Origin: Amphritea atlantica
Lineage (GTDB): Bacteria; Pseudomonadota; Gammaproteobacteria; Pseudomonadales; Balneatricaceae
NCBI GenBank assembly: GCA_024397875.1
Contig: CP073344.1
Coordinates: forward strand, 2,657,001 to 2,721,000
Reading direction: 5' to 3'
Length of the DNA stretch: 64,000 nt
The notes under the pieces are model-generated. The model searched no databases, had not been told where the DNA came from, and was given only the letters and a program-made list of their open reading frames with translations. Position numbers and translations under genes: made by a program. Positions 34,377 to 43,040 of this stretch are shown here, piece by piece (the first letter of the stretch is position 1; each line of letters begins with the position of its first letter).

Positions 34377-35138
34377 TTAGCGCATGAAAATTCCGCCATT
34401 CACATCCCAGGCTGCGCCCGTGACAAAAGACGCTTCTGGACTTGCCAGCTTCGTCACCATATCCGCGACAAACTCAGCATTACCCAGCGCTTTCACCGGA
34501 ATCATCTCGTTGATTATCTGCTCCAGACGCTCGGGTGGCACCAGCGCACGTACCGATGGCAGATCGATAGGTCCCGGCGCCACAGCGTTAACAGTGACAC
34601 CTGATTCTGCTAATTGACGTGCAAAGATTTTCGTCATTGTCAGGATGGCGCCTTTGCTGGAAGCATAGTGAGCCCCGGAAGCAGTGCCGCCATTCTGTCC
34701 CGCCAGTGACGCCAGATTAACGATCCGCCCATAGCCGTTGTCGGCAAAATACTGGCCAAACACCTGACAACCGAAGAAGGTTCCGCGCATGTTGACACTG
34801 ACGACCTTGTCAAACTCTTCAGGGGATATCTCCATCACCGGTGTAGTCGGTGTCATCGCCGCGTTATTCACCAGCGCATCGACTTTGCCGAAACGGGCGA
34901 CAGCAGCCTCAAGCGCATCAGAAAAATCATTTTTATGCAGCACATCCAGCTTCAGCGCCAACACCCGCTCCTGGGAGACATCAATCTCAAGGGCCGTGTC
35001 TTGTGCACCACCCTCATTGGCATCGGTAATGACAACCGCAAACCCTGCATTAAACAGGCTTTTAGCAATTGCTTTACCCAGCCCCTGAGCGGCTCCGGTG
35101 ACCAGAGCAACCTGATCGGTATGCGTTTTCTCAGTCAT
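34377..35138 (-). CDS. iacE: Short-chain dehydrogenase/reductase IacE
   Basis: The 253-residue classical SDR has VTGAAQGLGKAI (cofactor loop), NNAAMT, the active Ser in VNLASLAGQ and the YASSK catalytic Tyr-Lys pair. The ATG at 35138 is chosen for its AAGGGGG site; an in-frame extension overlaps iacD. It is the expected dehydrogenase acting on the diol or hydroxylated product of the dioxygenase in indoleacetate breakdown. It begins 10 bases after iacD. Confidence 0.87.
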   Translation of the reverse strand: MTEKTHTDQVALVTGAAQGLGKAIAKSLFNAGFAVVITDANEGGAQDTALEIDVSQERVLALKLDVLHKNDFSDALEAAVARFGKVDALVNNAAMTPTTPVMEISPEEFDKVVSVNMRGTFFGCQVFGQYFADNGYGRIVNLASLAGQNGGTASGAHYASSKGAILTMTKIFARQLAESGVTVNAVAPGPIDLPSVRALVPPERLEQIINEMIPVKALGNAEFVADMVTKLASPEASFVTGAAWDVNGGIFMR

Positions 35139-35148
35139 CTGCGCCCCC

Positions 35149-35628
35149 TTAAAGGATGTAACCAATGCTGCTCAGATAAGCATCTGAGTTCTGTAAACGG
35201 ATCACCTTTTCTTCGATCTGGAAATCGTTATCGGTCTTCACCAGCTTATAGGTGACATCGGCCGGATAGCTCTTCAGATTGCCATGACGGCATTCGCTCA
35301 GATACATGGCACATCGCACGCTCACATGGCTGTCGCTATCCTCAAGAATACGGAAGCGGGATAAGCCACGAACGGTTTTATCGGTTGTCTGGGTTGATAC
35401 GGCTTCGCCACTCAACAGACGATTCACCCGCAAACGCCGCATCTCGGCTTTGTCGTAGGCATAATTGAGTGTATTGGCAAAGTCGGTCTCTTTAGGATCG
35501 ATCGGTACGATGTACACACCGGTATCACTCCACAGATCCAGCCACGCGTTATACTCTTCAAAATCAAGCATATCGGCTTCGATACTAATAAACGCGGTCA
35601 CCTGATTCAGCAAACTTAAATCTGTCAT
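35149..35628 (-). CDS. iacD: Ring-hydroxylating dioxygenase small subunit IacD
   Basis: This 159-residue beta subunit has the NTF2-like fold: EADMLDFEEYNAWLDLWSDTGVYIVP near the start, and RLRVNRLLSGEA followed by FRILEDSDSHVSVRCAMYLSE. It supports the structure of the alpha subunit hexamer. It follows iacC by 27 bases, with an AGAGGAG site. Confidence 0.88.
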   Translation of the reverse strand: MTDLSLLNQVTAFISIEADMLDFEEYNAWLDLWSDTGVYIVPIDPKETDFANTLNYAYDKAEMRRLRVNRLLSGEAVSTQTTDKTVRGLSRFRILEDSDSHVSVRCAMYLSECRHGNLKSYPADVTYKLVKTDNDFQIEEKVIRLQNSDAYLSSIGYIL

Positions 35629-35655
35629 TTTTATATCTCCTCTTAATCGGGCAAA

Positions 35656-36933
35656 TCAGGCAGTCATCATCTTTTTCCACTGCTGGTAAGCAGCGCGCAT
35701 ACCGGTCTCAGAACACACCGCACCGGAGACATTGCCATCCGGACTGGTGGTCAGATGGTTCTGGCCGCGATTCAGCAGAATCCACTCGCCATTACCCGCC
35801 TGAGAACCTTTCTGAACCCGTTCCCATGCTTCCGCATCATCCGGCGTTCCAAAGCCCATCGGCCCCTGAAAATGTTCATGCAATCGCAGACGCATCTGAT
35901 TAAATGCCTCCGGGGCACCGTCACCACCAAGCGCTACATGATGGATCTCAGTCTCATTCACAGAGACCGGTGCCAGCACGCGAAAAAACGCCATCGAACA
36001 GGCAACGTTGGGAAACAGGTTGAGGTTGAAGCCGGAACCGCCGACCGCACGCACCATACGACGAACCTCAAGATCGGAGTGTCCCTCAGCAGCCAGCTCA
36101 TCCGCCAGCGCCTGGAAGCGTTCGGGAATCGGGGCTTCAAGATCATGATCCAGATCGACCAGTTCAGGAATCATCACCATCACACTGTGACCATTACCCA
36201 GATCCTCTACATGCCCTTCACCGTCCAGGAAGTCGAAAATATCTGCGGTTTGTTCATCAACGGAGGAGACAAAAGATTTATGCACAATTGGGAAGTGGTA
36301 AGCATCGGTGGTATTTTCCAGCTGAATTTTCCAGTTACCCGGAAAACGGAAACGATGATCACCCAGAACTTTCAGGGGGAAACCGCCACCCTGTTTAACA
36401 AACAGGTCGATCCACTTTCTAGCCCCACCGAGAAACTCTTCCAGTGGCTGGATATCCTCTTTGAAGGTCGCAAAAATCAGTCCCTGGTAGGTTTCAAAGC
36501 GCAGACTGATCAACGGCAGTTCTGACTTATCAAATACGCCTTCATACTCTTCCGGCTTGGGAATTGCCCGCAGTGCACCATCGAGAGAGTATCCCCAGCC
36601 ATGGTAAGGACACATAAAGCTTTTGGTTTTACCCCGCTTGCCTTCACAGACCGTGGCGGCACGGTGACGACAGCGATTCAGCAATACATGAATATTGCGC
36701 TTACGATCACGGCTGACAATCACCGAATGACGACCGATCATCGCGGTTTTGTAGGAGCCCACCTCCGGGACTTCACTCTCGTGGCCGACCCAGACCCAGG
36801 TGTTGTTAAAAACCTTATCCAGCTCTTCCTCGAAGATCTCTGGATTAGAATACAGAGAGGTGTGGACTTTATCCGGCTTGACCATACTCTCGTAATCAGC
36901 CGCGATATTTTTTACATTGATCATATTGCTCAT
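35656..36933 (-). CDS. iacC: Rieske ring-hydroxylating dioxygenase large subunit IacC
   Basis: The 425-residue alpha subunit has the Rieske cluster ligands Cys-x-His and Cys-x2-His in CRHRAATVCEG and MCPYHGWGYSLDG, and the mononuclear iron site in ENTTDAYHFPIVHKSF (bridging Asp and two His). The ATG at 36933 follows GGGGAAT and an AACAATA tract. In characterised iac systems IacCD oxidises the 2-hydroxy/oxo-indoleacetate product on the way to catechol. The order H-A-B-I-C-D-E-F seen here supports the identification. Confidence 0.9.
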   Translation of the reverse strand: MSNMINVKNIAADYESMVKPDKVHTSLYSNPEIFEEELDKVFNNTWVWVGHESEVPEVGSYKTAMIGRHSVIVSRDRKRNIHVLLNRCRHRAATVCEGKRGKTKSFMCPYHGWGYSLDGALRAIPKPEEYEGVFDKSELPLISLRFETYQGLIFATFKEDIQPLEEFLGGARKWIDLFVKQGGGFPLKVLGDHRFRFPGNWKIQLENTTDAYHFPIVHKSFVSSVDEQTADIFDFLDGEGHVEDLGNGHSVMVMIPELVDLDHDLEAPIPERFQALADELAAEGHSDLEVRRMVRAVGGSGFNLNLFPNVACSMAFFRVLAPVSVNETEIHHVALGGDGAPEAFNQMRLRLHEHFQGPMGFGTPDDAEAWERVQKGSQAGNGEWILLNRGQNHLTTSPDGNVSGAVCSETGMRAAYQQWKKMMTA

Positions 36934-36988
36934 GGGATTCCCCAACTATTGTTCTTTTATTAACTGCATTATTCAGTGAACAGGCCGG

Positions 36989-37510
36989 TCACTCAGGCAC
37001 TGGCAGATCAGCAGGCTGATCCCAGGGCGTTTTTACCGGCCGGTTAAACAAACTTTCGGTTTGAAAATGGCAGATACGCCACTCATCCTGCTCACAGCGA
37101 AACCGGACTGTCAGGCGCGCACTGCTCAGCTGAGACTTACCGCTGCTAAAGGTCGAGGTCTGCAATAACACCCAGCTTCCAGACGCTTCTGCCCCCTGCA
37201 CATCAATCAACTCACTGGTGAGAAAATGCACATTGGTGGCAAAATGCGCTGGCGGCAGCGTGTATTTGGCGAACATCGCCTGAATAGCATCAGCGCCCTG
37301 GTGACAGCCAAAGGTTTTACCGTAGCGTCTGCCATGTCCTTCCCAGACAGCATCTTCGGTAAACAGCGCCATCAGATCCTTTAGTTCAAAGCCAACATCC
37401 AGCAGGTCGCACAGGTACATATACCGGTTCATGCAACGCCGAATCGCGTGTTCATCCTCAAACCGTTTCAGACGCTTTGATAATGATGCAACGGTTTCCC
37501 GGGTAGCCAT
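36989..37510 (-). CDS. iacI: NTF2-like protein IacI
   Basis: The 173-residue protein is counted from the ATG at 37510 (MATRETV), which has GGAG eight bases upstream; a much longer in-frame reading overlaps iacB and is rejected. The SnoaL/NTF2-like pattern is visible: AIRRCMNRYMYLCDLLDVG, ALFTEDAVWEGHGRRYG, and a C-terminal strand RFRCEQDEWRICHFQTE. In other iac clusters IacI is the equivalent small protein of uncertain role, sometimes described as steroid-isomerase-like. It may instead be a dioxygenase-beta-like helper. Confidence 0.8.
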   Translation of the reverse strand: MATRETVASLSKRLKRFEDEHAIRRCMNRYMYLCDLLDVGFELKDLMALFTEDAVWEGHGRRYGKTFGCHQGADAIQAMFAKYTLPPAHFATNVHFLTSELIDVQGAEASGSWVLLQTSTFSSGKSQLSSARLTVRFRCEQDEWRICHFQTESLFNRPVKTPWDQPADLPVPE

Positions 37511-37532
37511 CAGACAGTCTCCAGCAACCGGA

Positions 37533-37892
37533 TCAGGACGGAACCACAAGTTCGCGACCGATACGGGCCTCAACCTTGCAGTATTTCCAAAGCTTGTAAG
37601 TGCCGTCACCCACCGGGGTTGAACGGAAGAAGTTACAGGCTTCAATAATCGTTTCGAGATCGGGCACATCCGCCATAATGTAAGCGGTCCACGGTGAACT
37701 GGTTGAAGGCCCCACCTGAATCCGGTCATCATCCATAATCCCCAGCACGTTGACTCCGGGGAGCTCTGCAATCCCCTTCATCATCGCACTGAAGGCCTGC
37801 CAGACATCGCCCATTTCACTCTGGGGAGCATCCATAAAGTTCTGATTAACGCCGATACAAAAAAGAACCCGGTGCATAGTGTTTTCGCTCAT
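37533..37892 (-). CDS. iacB: Small YCII-like protein IacB
   Basis: The 119-residue protein shows a dimeric alpha/beta-barrel look (HRVLFCIGVNQNF, ELPGVNVLGIMDDD, WTAYIMADVPDLETIIEACNFFRST). It lies between iacA and iacI, where iacB is found in known indoleacetate clusters. Its biochemical role is not established from sequence. Confidence 0.8.
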   Translation of the reverse strand: MSENTMHRVLFCIGVNQNFMDAPQSEMGDVWQAFSAMMKGIAELPGVNVLGIMDDDRIQVGPSTSSPWTAYIMADVPDLETIIEACNFFRSTPVGDGTYKLWKYCKVEARIGRELVVPS

Positions 37893-37942
37893 AACGTTCT
37901 CTCTCTCTTAGAATCTGGAGGTTAAAAAACCTGCGGTTTGGA

Positions 37943-39091
37943 TTACAGATAACCAGGCAGCGGCTGATGTTCAAACAGCATCGCCCCGGCATTTTTGTAA
38001 GTAATTGCACCCATAAAGGCATGCTGCGTACACATCATGGAATCACGCATAATGCGCGACAGAGGATGGTCGTTATAGGCGCCGGTCATACCGGAAACCT
38101 GATAAGCGATGCGAATCGCTTCAGCACATTCGTGGGTCAGATTAGTGGATGCCAGGCGCAGCATGCTGACCTGATCCGGTGATGGGACGCCCCCCTTCTG
38201 AATCGCCTGCCATGCTTCATCTGTCGCTTCGTAGAAAAATGCCCGGGAAGATCGCACTTTAGCTTCCGCCCTGGCGATCTCCATCTGTACATATTCACGC
38301 TCACCCAGGTTGGGAGCTCCGGTAACCGATTTACGGCCCGCCGCCATACCCAGCACCACATCGATCGCTTCACGGGCCAGACCCAGTGTTGTCACCGACA
38401 ACACCTGAGTCGCAAACGCCAGCGAAGGATATTTGAAGAACGGGTCATCCAGGTTGGGTTTGCCACCCCGGGTAAAGGTCCACTCTTCGGGTACAACCAC
38501 GTTATCAACCACCAGATCGTGGGAACCGGTGCCGACCATACCAATCACATCCCAGGCGGGTTCGATTGTCAGCTTCTCCTGCGGCATCACCGCCATCCGG
38601 GGTAACGACTGCCCGTCATCCGGCGCAATACCGACACCACAGACACTGGCGCCCATACAGCCACTGCCAAATTGCCAGCGCCCCTTGACCAGAAATCCAC
38701 CCTCAACCCGCTTCGCAGGTTGCGGCGGAAAAATACCACCGGCAAACACAACATCCGGCGTTTCCGCCCAGACCTTTTCAATGGTTTCCAGGGGTAAACA
38801 GGCCAGATAGGCCGGATTCATACCAAAGCTGGCGACCCACCCCGCTGAGCCATCGGCGGCGGAAATTGCTTCCACCATCTGTAAAAACTCAGCAGGCGAT
38901 TTTTCATCCCCACCAAAGCGTTTAGGCACCAACGCCCGGTAAACACCGATCGACTTAAACTGCTCGATAATGTCCTGAGATATATATTTCTGATCTTCGA
39001 ATTCCTGACGACGACAGCGAATCTCTGCCAGCAGGGAATCAAACTCTGCAGCGCCGCCCCAGTTCTCTTTGTTGATGACATTGGAAGTCAT
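37943..39091 (-). CDS. iacA: Flavin-dependent hydroxylase IacA (acyl-CoA dehydrogenase fold)
   Basis: The 382-residue protein belongs to the group D flavin monooxygenases, which share the acyl-CoA dehydrogenase fold but use reduced flavin supplied by a partner. Supporting patterns are LVPKRFGGDEKSP, ADGSAGWVASFGMNP, RWQFGSGCMGASVCG and VIGMVGTGSHDLVVDNVVVP. IacA carries out the first oxidation of indole-3-acetate in characterised strains; the reductase partner would be IacG. It follows iacH by 3 bases. An unrelated acyl-CoA dehydrogenase is unlikely given the neighbours. Confidence 0.88.
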   Translation of the reverse strand: MTSNVINKENWGGAAEFDSLLAEIRCRRQEFEDQKYISQDIIEQFKSIGVYRALVPKRFGGDEKSPAEFLQMVEAISAADGSAGWVASFGMNPAYLACLPLETIEKVWAETPDVVFAGGIFPPQPAKRVEGGFLVKGRWQFGSGCMGASVCGVGIAPDDGQSLPRMAVMPQEKLTIEPAWDVIGMVGTGSHDLVVDNVVVPEEWTFTRGGKPNLDDPFFKYPSLAFATQVLSVTTLGLAREAIDVVLGMAAGRKSVTGAPNLGEREYVQMEIARAEAKVRSSRAFFYEATDEAWQAIQKGGVPSPDQVSMLRLASTNLTHECAEAIRIAYQVSGMTGAYNDHPLSRIMRDSMMCTQHAFMGAITYKNAGAMLFEHQPLPGYL

Positions 39092-39094
39092 TAC

Positions 39095-40231
39095 TCAATA
39101 CTCCACACTGTTTTTATTTTGTTGAGGTAAGAACTCACTCAATACGCAGGCAAGTTCGCATAACATTTCGTCTTCACCTTTACGCCCCACCAGTTGCAGT
39201 CCAACCGGACGGTTGTCAGCGGTTTGAAGCGGAACAGAGAGAGCCGGATGACCCGACAGATTGAAAGGGCGCACCAGCGCAGAGATACTCAGATCGGTTT
39301 TACCCGCCAGCGCATCTGCAAGACTCATCGGAAATGCGGGAAGTGTTGGTAAGACAAGAACCGAGACCTGCTGCAGTGCCTCATCTACCTGATGGTTAAA
39401 CTCTTCGCGGACAACTTCGGCTTCGCGCAGCTGATCATCCGTGGTATTAGCGGCATTGGCTAAACGCAGTGCTACATCCTCACCAACTTTGCCGGTTTCA
39501 AGCAGATCACCGCAGGCACGCCAGGTTTCCGCATTAATGACCACCATCCCGGCAGTAAAGGCATCAGTAAATGAAGATAAAACCACCGGGGTTGTTTCAT
39601 AACCCAAGCGACTTAAAAATGCGTCAATGGTTTCTGAGATAAGAGGATCGGCTGCAACATCCACCCGACCGAGGCGAATAGTGTTCGGTAATACTGACGG
39701 CTCAAAGGATGGATCAATTGCCTGCATTGAGGTTTTCAGCATTTTTGCAGAAGCGGTAAAAACGCCGACACAATCAAGCGTTGTTTGTGCCGGTAAAACA
39801 CCCCGACGACTCACCCGGCCAAAGGTTGGCTTGAAGCCGTAAACACCACAACAGGCGGCAGGTACCCGAACCGACCCGCCAGTATCTGTTCCGATAGAGA
39901 AGTCAGCCTCTCCCGCAGCAACCGCCACAGCAGAACCACTGGATGAACCGCCCGGAATCAGATCCGGGTAGTGATAGTTAACCGGCGTTCCTGCCCAATG
40001 ATTAACCCCGGTCATCCCATAGGCAAGTTCATGCAGGTTAGTTTTACCCACTAACTGGCAACCGGCATTTAAAACTGCATTCACGACGTCCGCATTCTCT
40101 TGCGCGGGCAAGGTATCTTCAAGCGCCTGACACCCGGCAATGGTCGGCAAGCCCTGCACGTCAATCGTATCTTTCACGGCTACCCGGTAACCCTGACCAC
40201 CCTGAGAAATACGCTGAGAGAAAATAGACAT
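39095..40231 (-). CDS. iacH: Amidase-signature hydrolase IacH
   Basis: The 378-residue amidase-signature enzyme contains the catalytic Lys (VAVKDTIDVQG), the cis-Ser segment GGSSSGSAVAVAAGE and the nucleophile region SIGTDTGGSVRVPAACCG. It is the first gene of the minus-strand iac operon, downstream of a perfect palindrome at 40335-40352. Iac clusters usually include such an amidase; its step is debated, with hydrolysis of an indoleacetamide or anthranilate-like intermediate possible. Confidence 0.88.
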   Translation of the reverse strand: MSIFSQRISQGGQGYRVAVKDTIDVQGLPTIAGCQALEDTLPAQENADVVNAVLNAGCQLVGKTNLHELAYGMTGVNHWAGTPVNYHYPDLIPGGSSSGSAVAVAAGEADFSIGTDTGGSVRVPAACCGVYGFKPTFGRVSRRGVLPAQTTLDCVGVFTASAKMLKTSMQAIDPSFEPSVLPNTIRLGRVDVAADPLISETIDAFLSRLGYETTPVVLSSFTDAFTAGMVVINAETWRACGDLLETGKVGEDVALRLANAANTTDDQLREAEVVREEFNHQVDEALQQVSVLVLPTLPAFPMSLADALAGKTDLSISALVRPFNLSGHPALSVPLQTADNRPVGLQLVGRKGEDEMLCELACVLSEFLPQQNKNSVEY

Positions 40232-40334
40232 AATTCAGCTACCACATAATTCTTATTTTAATAAATCATCGCTCTCGCCAAGAAGAGTTTTGATTATTGA
40301 TCTGAATCAAGAATTATATATTTCACTTGAAGTG

Positions 40335-40352
40335 TCAACTAAATTTAGTTGA
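40335..40352. promoter_or_regulatory. Perfect 18-bp palindrome, candidate IacR operator
   Basis: TCAACTAAATTTAGTTGA is perfectly symmetric and lies about 105 bases upstream of iacH. The half-site TCAAYT recurs in the 41175-41198 inverted repeat in front of iacR. Palindromes of this size are typical for MarR regulators, so IacR is the obvious candidate. The remaining gap (40232-40591) is very AT-rich and holds no gene. Confidence 0.6.
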
Positions 40353-40536
40353 AGATTCATCTATATTTAAAGTCAAAAAATTACAGAACCAGTCATAAAA
40401 ACAAATAAATTACTTATTAATCAGAACCTTAAAATGATCAAACAAATAATCGAATGATGAGAATTTTCACAAAAAATAATTATTTTGATACAAACTTTCA
40501 AGACAGCACGATCATCCAAAGCCAGAAAACAGGCAC

Positions 40537-40576
40537 AAAAAAGCCCCCGTTCAGTTGCCTGAATGGGGGCTTTTCC
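40537..40576 (-). terminator. Intrinsic terminator after iacR
   Basis: A 16-base stem (AAAAGCCCCCGTTCAG pairing with CTGAATGGGGGCTTTT, one G-U pair) and a TTGC loop are followed by T residues on the minus strand. It separates iacR from the iacH operon and could act on both strands. Confidence 0.8.
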
Positions 40577-40591
40577 CTGAGTCCGGAAAGC

Positions 40592-41071
40592 TTATTCGGC
40601 TGACATATTGGTAAAATAACGCCGGAGCAACTCAGTAGATTTCCTGATCTGGGGCTCTGTGAACCCCTTAAAAGCCTTAGCAAAAACCTTTTTTTCAGTT
40701 GTCTTTAACACCATTTTGACTTTGTCATGGCCCTCTTCAGTCAACGAAACCACGGTAACACGGCCGTCCGTTTCTGAAGCATTGACCTCAACCAGCCCTG
40801 CATCACGCATACGATAGACAATTTTTGTCATGGTTGGCAGTTTACCAATCGCATGTTCTGCAATATCAGAAATACTCAACGCCCCATACACACTGAGCAG
40901 CACCGCAACCCGCCAGCGGGCGATATCCATCCCCAGGGGTTTCAGCGTTTTTTCCATTTCGTGTGAATACAAAGCGTTTACACGAGCGATCCAGTAAAAA
41001 GGAAACTCATTGATATCAAAGAACTGGCTGGATGGACTGTACTTCTCCAGCTTTGACGAGTGAAAAACCAT
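40592..41071 (-). CDS. iacR: MarR-family regulator IacR
   Basis: The 159-residue winged-helix protein has ALSISDIAEHAIGKLPTMTKIVYRMRDAGLVEV (recognition helix region) and the wing ASETDGRVTVVSLTEEG, the MarR hallmark D-x-R. A MarR-type repressor is the known regulator of iac genes and is relieved by indoleacetate or its products. It is transcribed alone, ends in a strong terminator, and lies between the iac and paa operons. Inverted repeats stand upstream of both iacH and iacR, consistent with control of both. Confidence 0.87.
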   Translation of the reverse strand: MVFHSSKLEKYSPSSQFFDINEFPFYWIARVNALYSHEMEKTLKPLGMDIARWRVAVLLSVYGALSISDIAEHAIGKLPTMTKIVYRMRDAGLVEVNASETDGRVTVVSLTEEGHDKVKMVLKTTEKKVFAKAFKGFTEPQIRKSTELLRRYFTNMSAE

Positions 41072-41174
41072 AACAACCTCAATACACTTTGCTCGATGAC
41101 AGCATATTCTGCGCTACCGTCACTAAATTCGCGCAACCATAGCAAATAAATAGCAACCAGACGAGTATAGTGCA

Positions 41175-41198
41175 GTTCAATTGAATAATTAATTGAAC
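41175..41198. promoter_or_regulatory. Inverted repeat upstream of iacR
   Basis: GTTCAATT and AATTGAAC are perfect 8-base arms with an 8-base spacer, about 105 bases before iacR. The outer TCAATT half-site resembles TCAACT in the palindrome at 40335-40352, suggesting autoregulation. Confidence 0.5.
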
Positions 41199-41291
41199 AG
41201 TAAACCGACTAATATCAATTTTTTCAGCGAAGTCATGGCTTTTACTTACCCCCTTTACAACTATTTTTGCCAGTACCTGACACCCTTTCAT

Positions 41292-41314
41292 AAAAAAACC
41301 CGGCAAAAGCCGGG
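41292..41314 (-). terminator. Intrinsic terminator of the paa operon
   Basis: CCCGGC-AAAA-GCCGGG is followed by seven T residues on the minus strand, about 40 bases after the paaE stop. Confidence 0.8.
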
Positions 41315-41351
41315 CTAAGATCCAACAAGGAAGTAAATAGTGAAGGGAAAA

Positions 41352-42449
41352 TCAGCGCTGGTCGAAATCCACCACGACGGTATCTGAGATCGGGTGTGCC
41401 TGACAGCTGAGAATGTAGCCTGCTTCCACTTCATGGGGTTCCAGACCGTGGGAGATATCCATATCCACCTCGCCTTCGACCAGCTTACATTTACAGGTCG
41501 AGCAAACCCCCGCTTTGCAGGAATACGGCAGGTCCAGGCCATTATGCATGCCGGCATCGAGGATATTCTCACCCACTGCGGCCAGATCAAACATCACCGC
41601 CCGGCCATCCGCACGCACGGTCACTTTAGACATTTTCTCTTCGCCAAACTGCTCTTTACGTTTAGCCGCCTTTTCCAGCATCTCTTTGGAGTCGGCAGAG
41701 GAGTTGGCAAACAGTTCGTAATGGATCTGCGCATCGGTCAACCCTTCCAGACGGAAGCCCCGGGAGACCTCTGACATCATCGACTCAGGACCACAGATAA
41801 AAGCATCATCAACCGTTTTAATGTTGATCAGTCCGGCTTTCTGCAACGCGTAACCTTTGGCATTATCGATCCGGCCATTCAGCAGATCAGCCCCCTGATC
41901 CTCGTAGTCCATAATATTGATCCACTGGAAGCGGTTCATATAGCGATTTTTGATGAAGTTCAGCTCATCTTTGAACATTACCGAGTTACTGCGGCGGTTA
42001 CCGTAGATCAGGGTCACCTCAGAGTCCGGCTCTGCGTCCAGCACCGACTTCATAATGGAGATCATCGGCGTAATACCGGAGCCCACAGCGATACACATAT
42101 AGTTTTTGCTGTTGTCAGGATTAAGCTCGGTATAGAAGCTCCCCTGGGGTGGCATCACTTCAATCGACATACCCGGCTTAAAGGTATCGTTAGCAAAGTT
42201 GGAGAACTGACCGTTCTTAACCCGCTTAATCCCCACCCGCATATGACCATCATTCACGCCGGAACAGATCGAGTAGGAACGGCGAACCTCTTCGCCATTA
42301 ATCATCGCTCGCAGAGTCAGAAACTGGCCCTGAATGAATTTGAACTTCTCGGTCAGTTCAGCCGGTACCGCAAAGCTTACGCAGATCGCGGTGTCCGTTT
42401 CCGGTTGCACATCGGCGATTTTCAGCGTGTAGAAATTGGTGTCTGACAT
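41352..42449 (-). CDS. paaE: Phenylacetyl-CoA epoxidase reductase subunit PaaE
   Basis: This 365-residue reductase passes electrons from NADPH to the PaaAC oxygenase. It has FAD-binding RRSYSICSG near residue 57, a nucleotide-binding GSGITPMISIMKS near 122, and a C-terminal [2Fe-2S] domain (CKAGVCSTCKC, then SCQAHP). It is the last gene of the paaJ-K-A-B-C-D-E operon, 45 bases after paaD, and is followed by a terminator. Confidence 0.95.
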   Translation of the reverse strand: MSDTNFYTLKIADVQPETDTAICVSFAVPAELTEKFKFIQGQFLTLRAMINGEEVRRSYSICSGVNDGHMRVGIKRVKNGQFSNFANDTFKPGMSIEVMPPQGSFYTELNPDNSKNYMCIAVGSGITPMISIMKSVLDAEPDSEVTLIYGNRRSNSVMFKDELNFIKNRYMNRFQWINIMDYEDQGADLLNGRIDNAKGYALQKAGLINIKTVDDAFICGPESMMSEVSRGFRLEGLTDAQIHYELFANSSADSKEMLEKAAKRKEQFGEEKMSKVTVRADGRAVMFDLAAVGENILDAGMHNGLDLPYSCKAGVCSTCKCKLVEGEVDMDISHGLEPHEVEAGYILSCQAHPISDTVVVDFDQR

Positions 42450-42494
42450 GCTTCACCCATTTTATAAATTGTTTTTATAAGAACTGACTTGTCA

Positions 42495-43034
42495 TCAGAT
42501 CTTTTTGAAATAATCGAACGGTTCACCGCAGTCGTCACACTGAAACAGTGCTTTACAGGCGGTTGAACCAAACTCACTGATTCTGCGGGTATTGCGTGAA
42601 CGGCAATGGGGACAGGCTGCATGGGCTTCCGGAGTCAGGCCGTCGTCATCAAGACCGGCGTCCTCAGGAGGCGCAACACCATATTCACGCAACTTTTTAC
42701 GGCCCTCAGCTGACATCCACTCAGAACTCCAGGCCGGAGAGAGTGACAGTTTTACCGTCGCATCACTGTAACCATGGTCGTTCAGCAACTGAATGACATC
42801 AGTGGTGATATTGTCCATTGCCGGGCAACCTGAGTAGGTCGGCGTAATGGTGACTATCACCTGATCACCGTTGCGCTGCACATCACGCAGTATCCCCAGA
42901 TCCCAGATACTCAGAGCGGGGATCTCCGGGTCTTTAATCGCATCAAGCAGATCCCAGAGTTCTTTTACATCCGCAGCGCTACGCTGTTGCAGACGCTGGT
43001 ATTGGTCTTCCGGCATCAGTGAGATCTCAGTCAT
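42495..43034 (-). CDS. paaD: Phenylacetyl-CoA epoxidase assembly protein PaaD
   Basis: The 179-residue protein combines an N-terminal MIP18/SufT-like domain (IKDPEIPALSIWDLGILRDV, TPTYSGCPAMDNI) with a C-terminal zinc ribbon (CPHCRSRNTR ... CDDCGEPFDYFK). PaaD is thought to help mature the iron-sulfur or diiron centres of the epoxidase. It lies 6 bases after paaC, in standard order. Confidence 0.94.
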   Translation of the reverse strand: MTEISLMPEDQYQRLQQRSAADVKELWDLLDAIKDPEIPALSIWDLGILRDVQRNGDQVIVTITPTYSGCPAMDNITTDVIQLLNDHGYSDATVKLSLSPAWSSEWMSAEGRKKLREYGVAPPEDAGLDDDGLTPEAHAACPHCRSRNTRRISEFGSTACKALFQCDDCGEPFDYFKKI

Positions 43035-43040
43035 CGCTAA

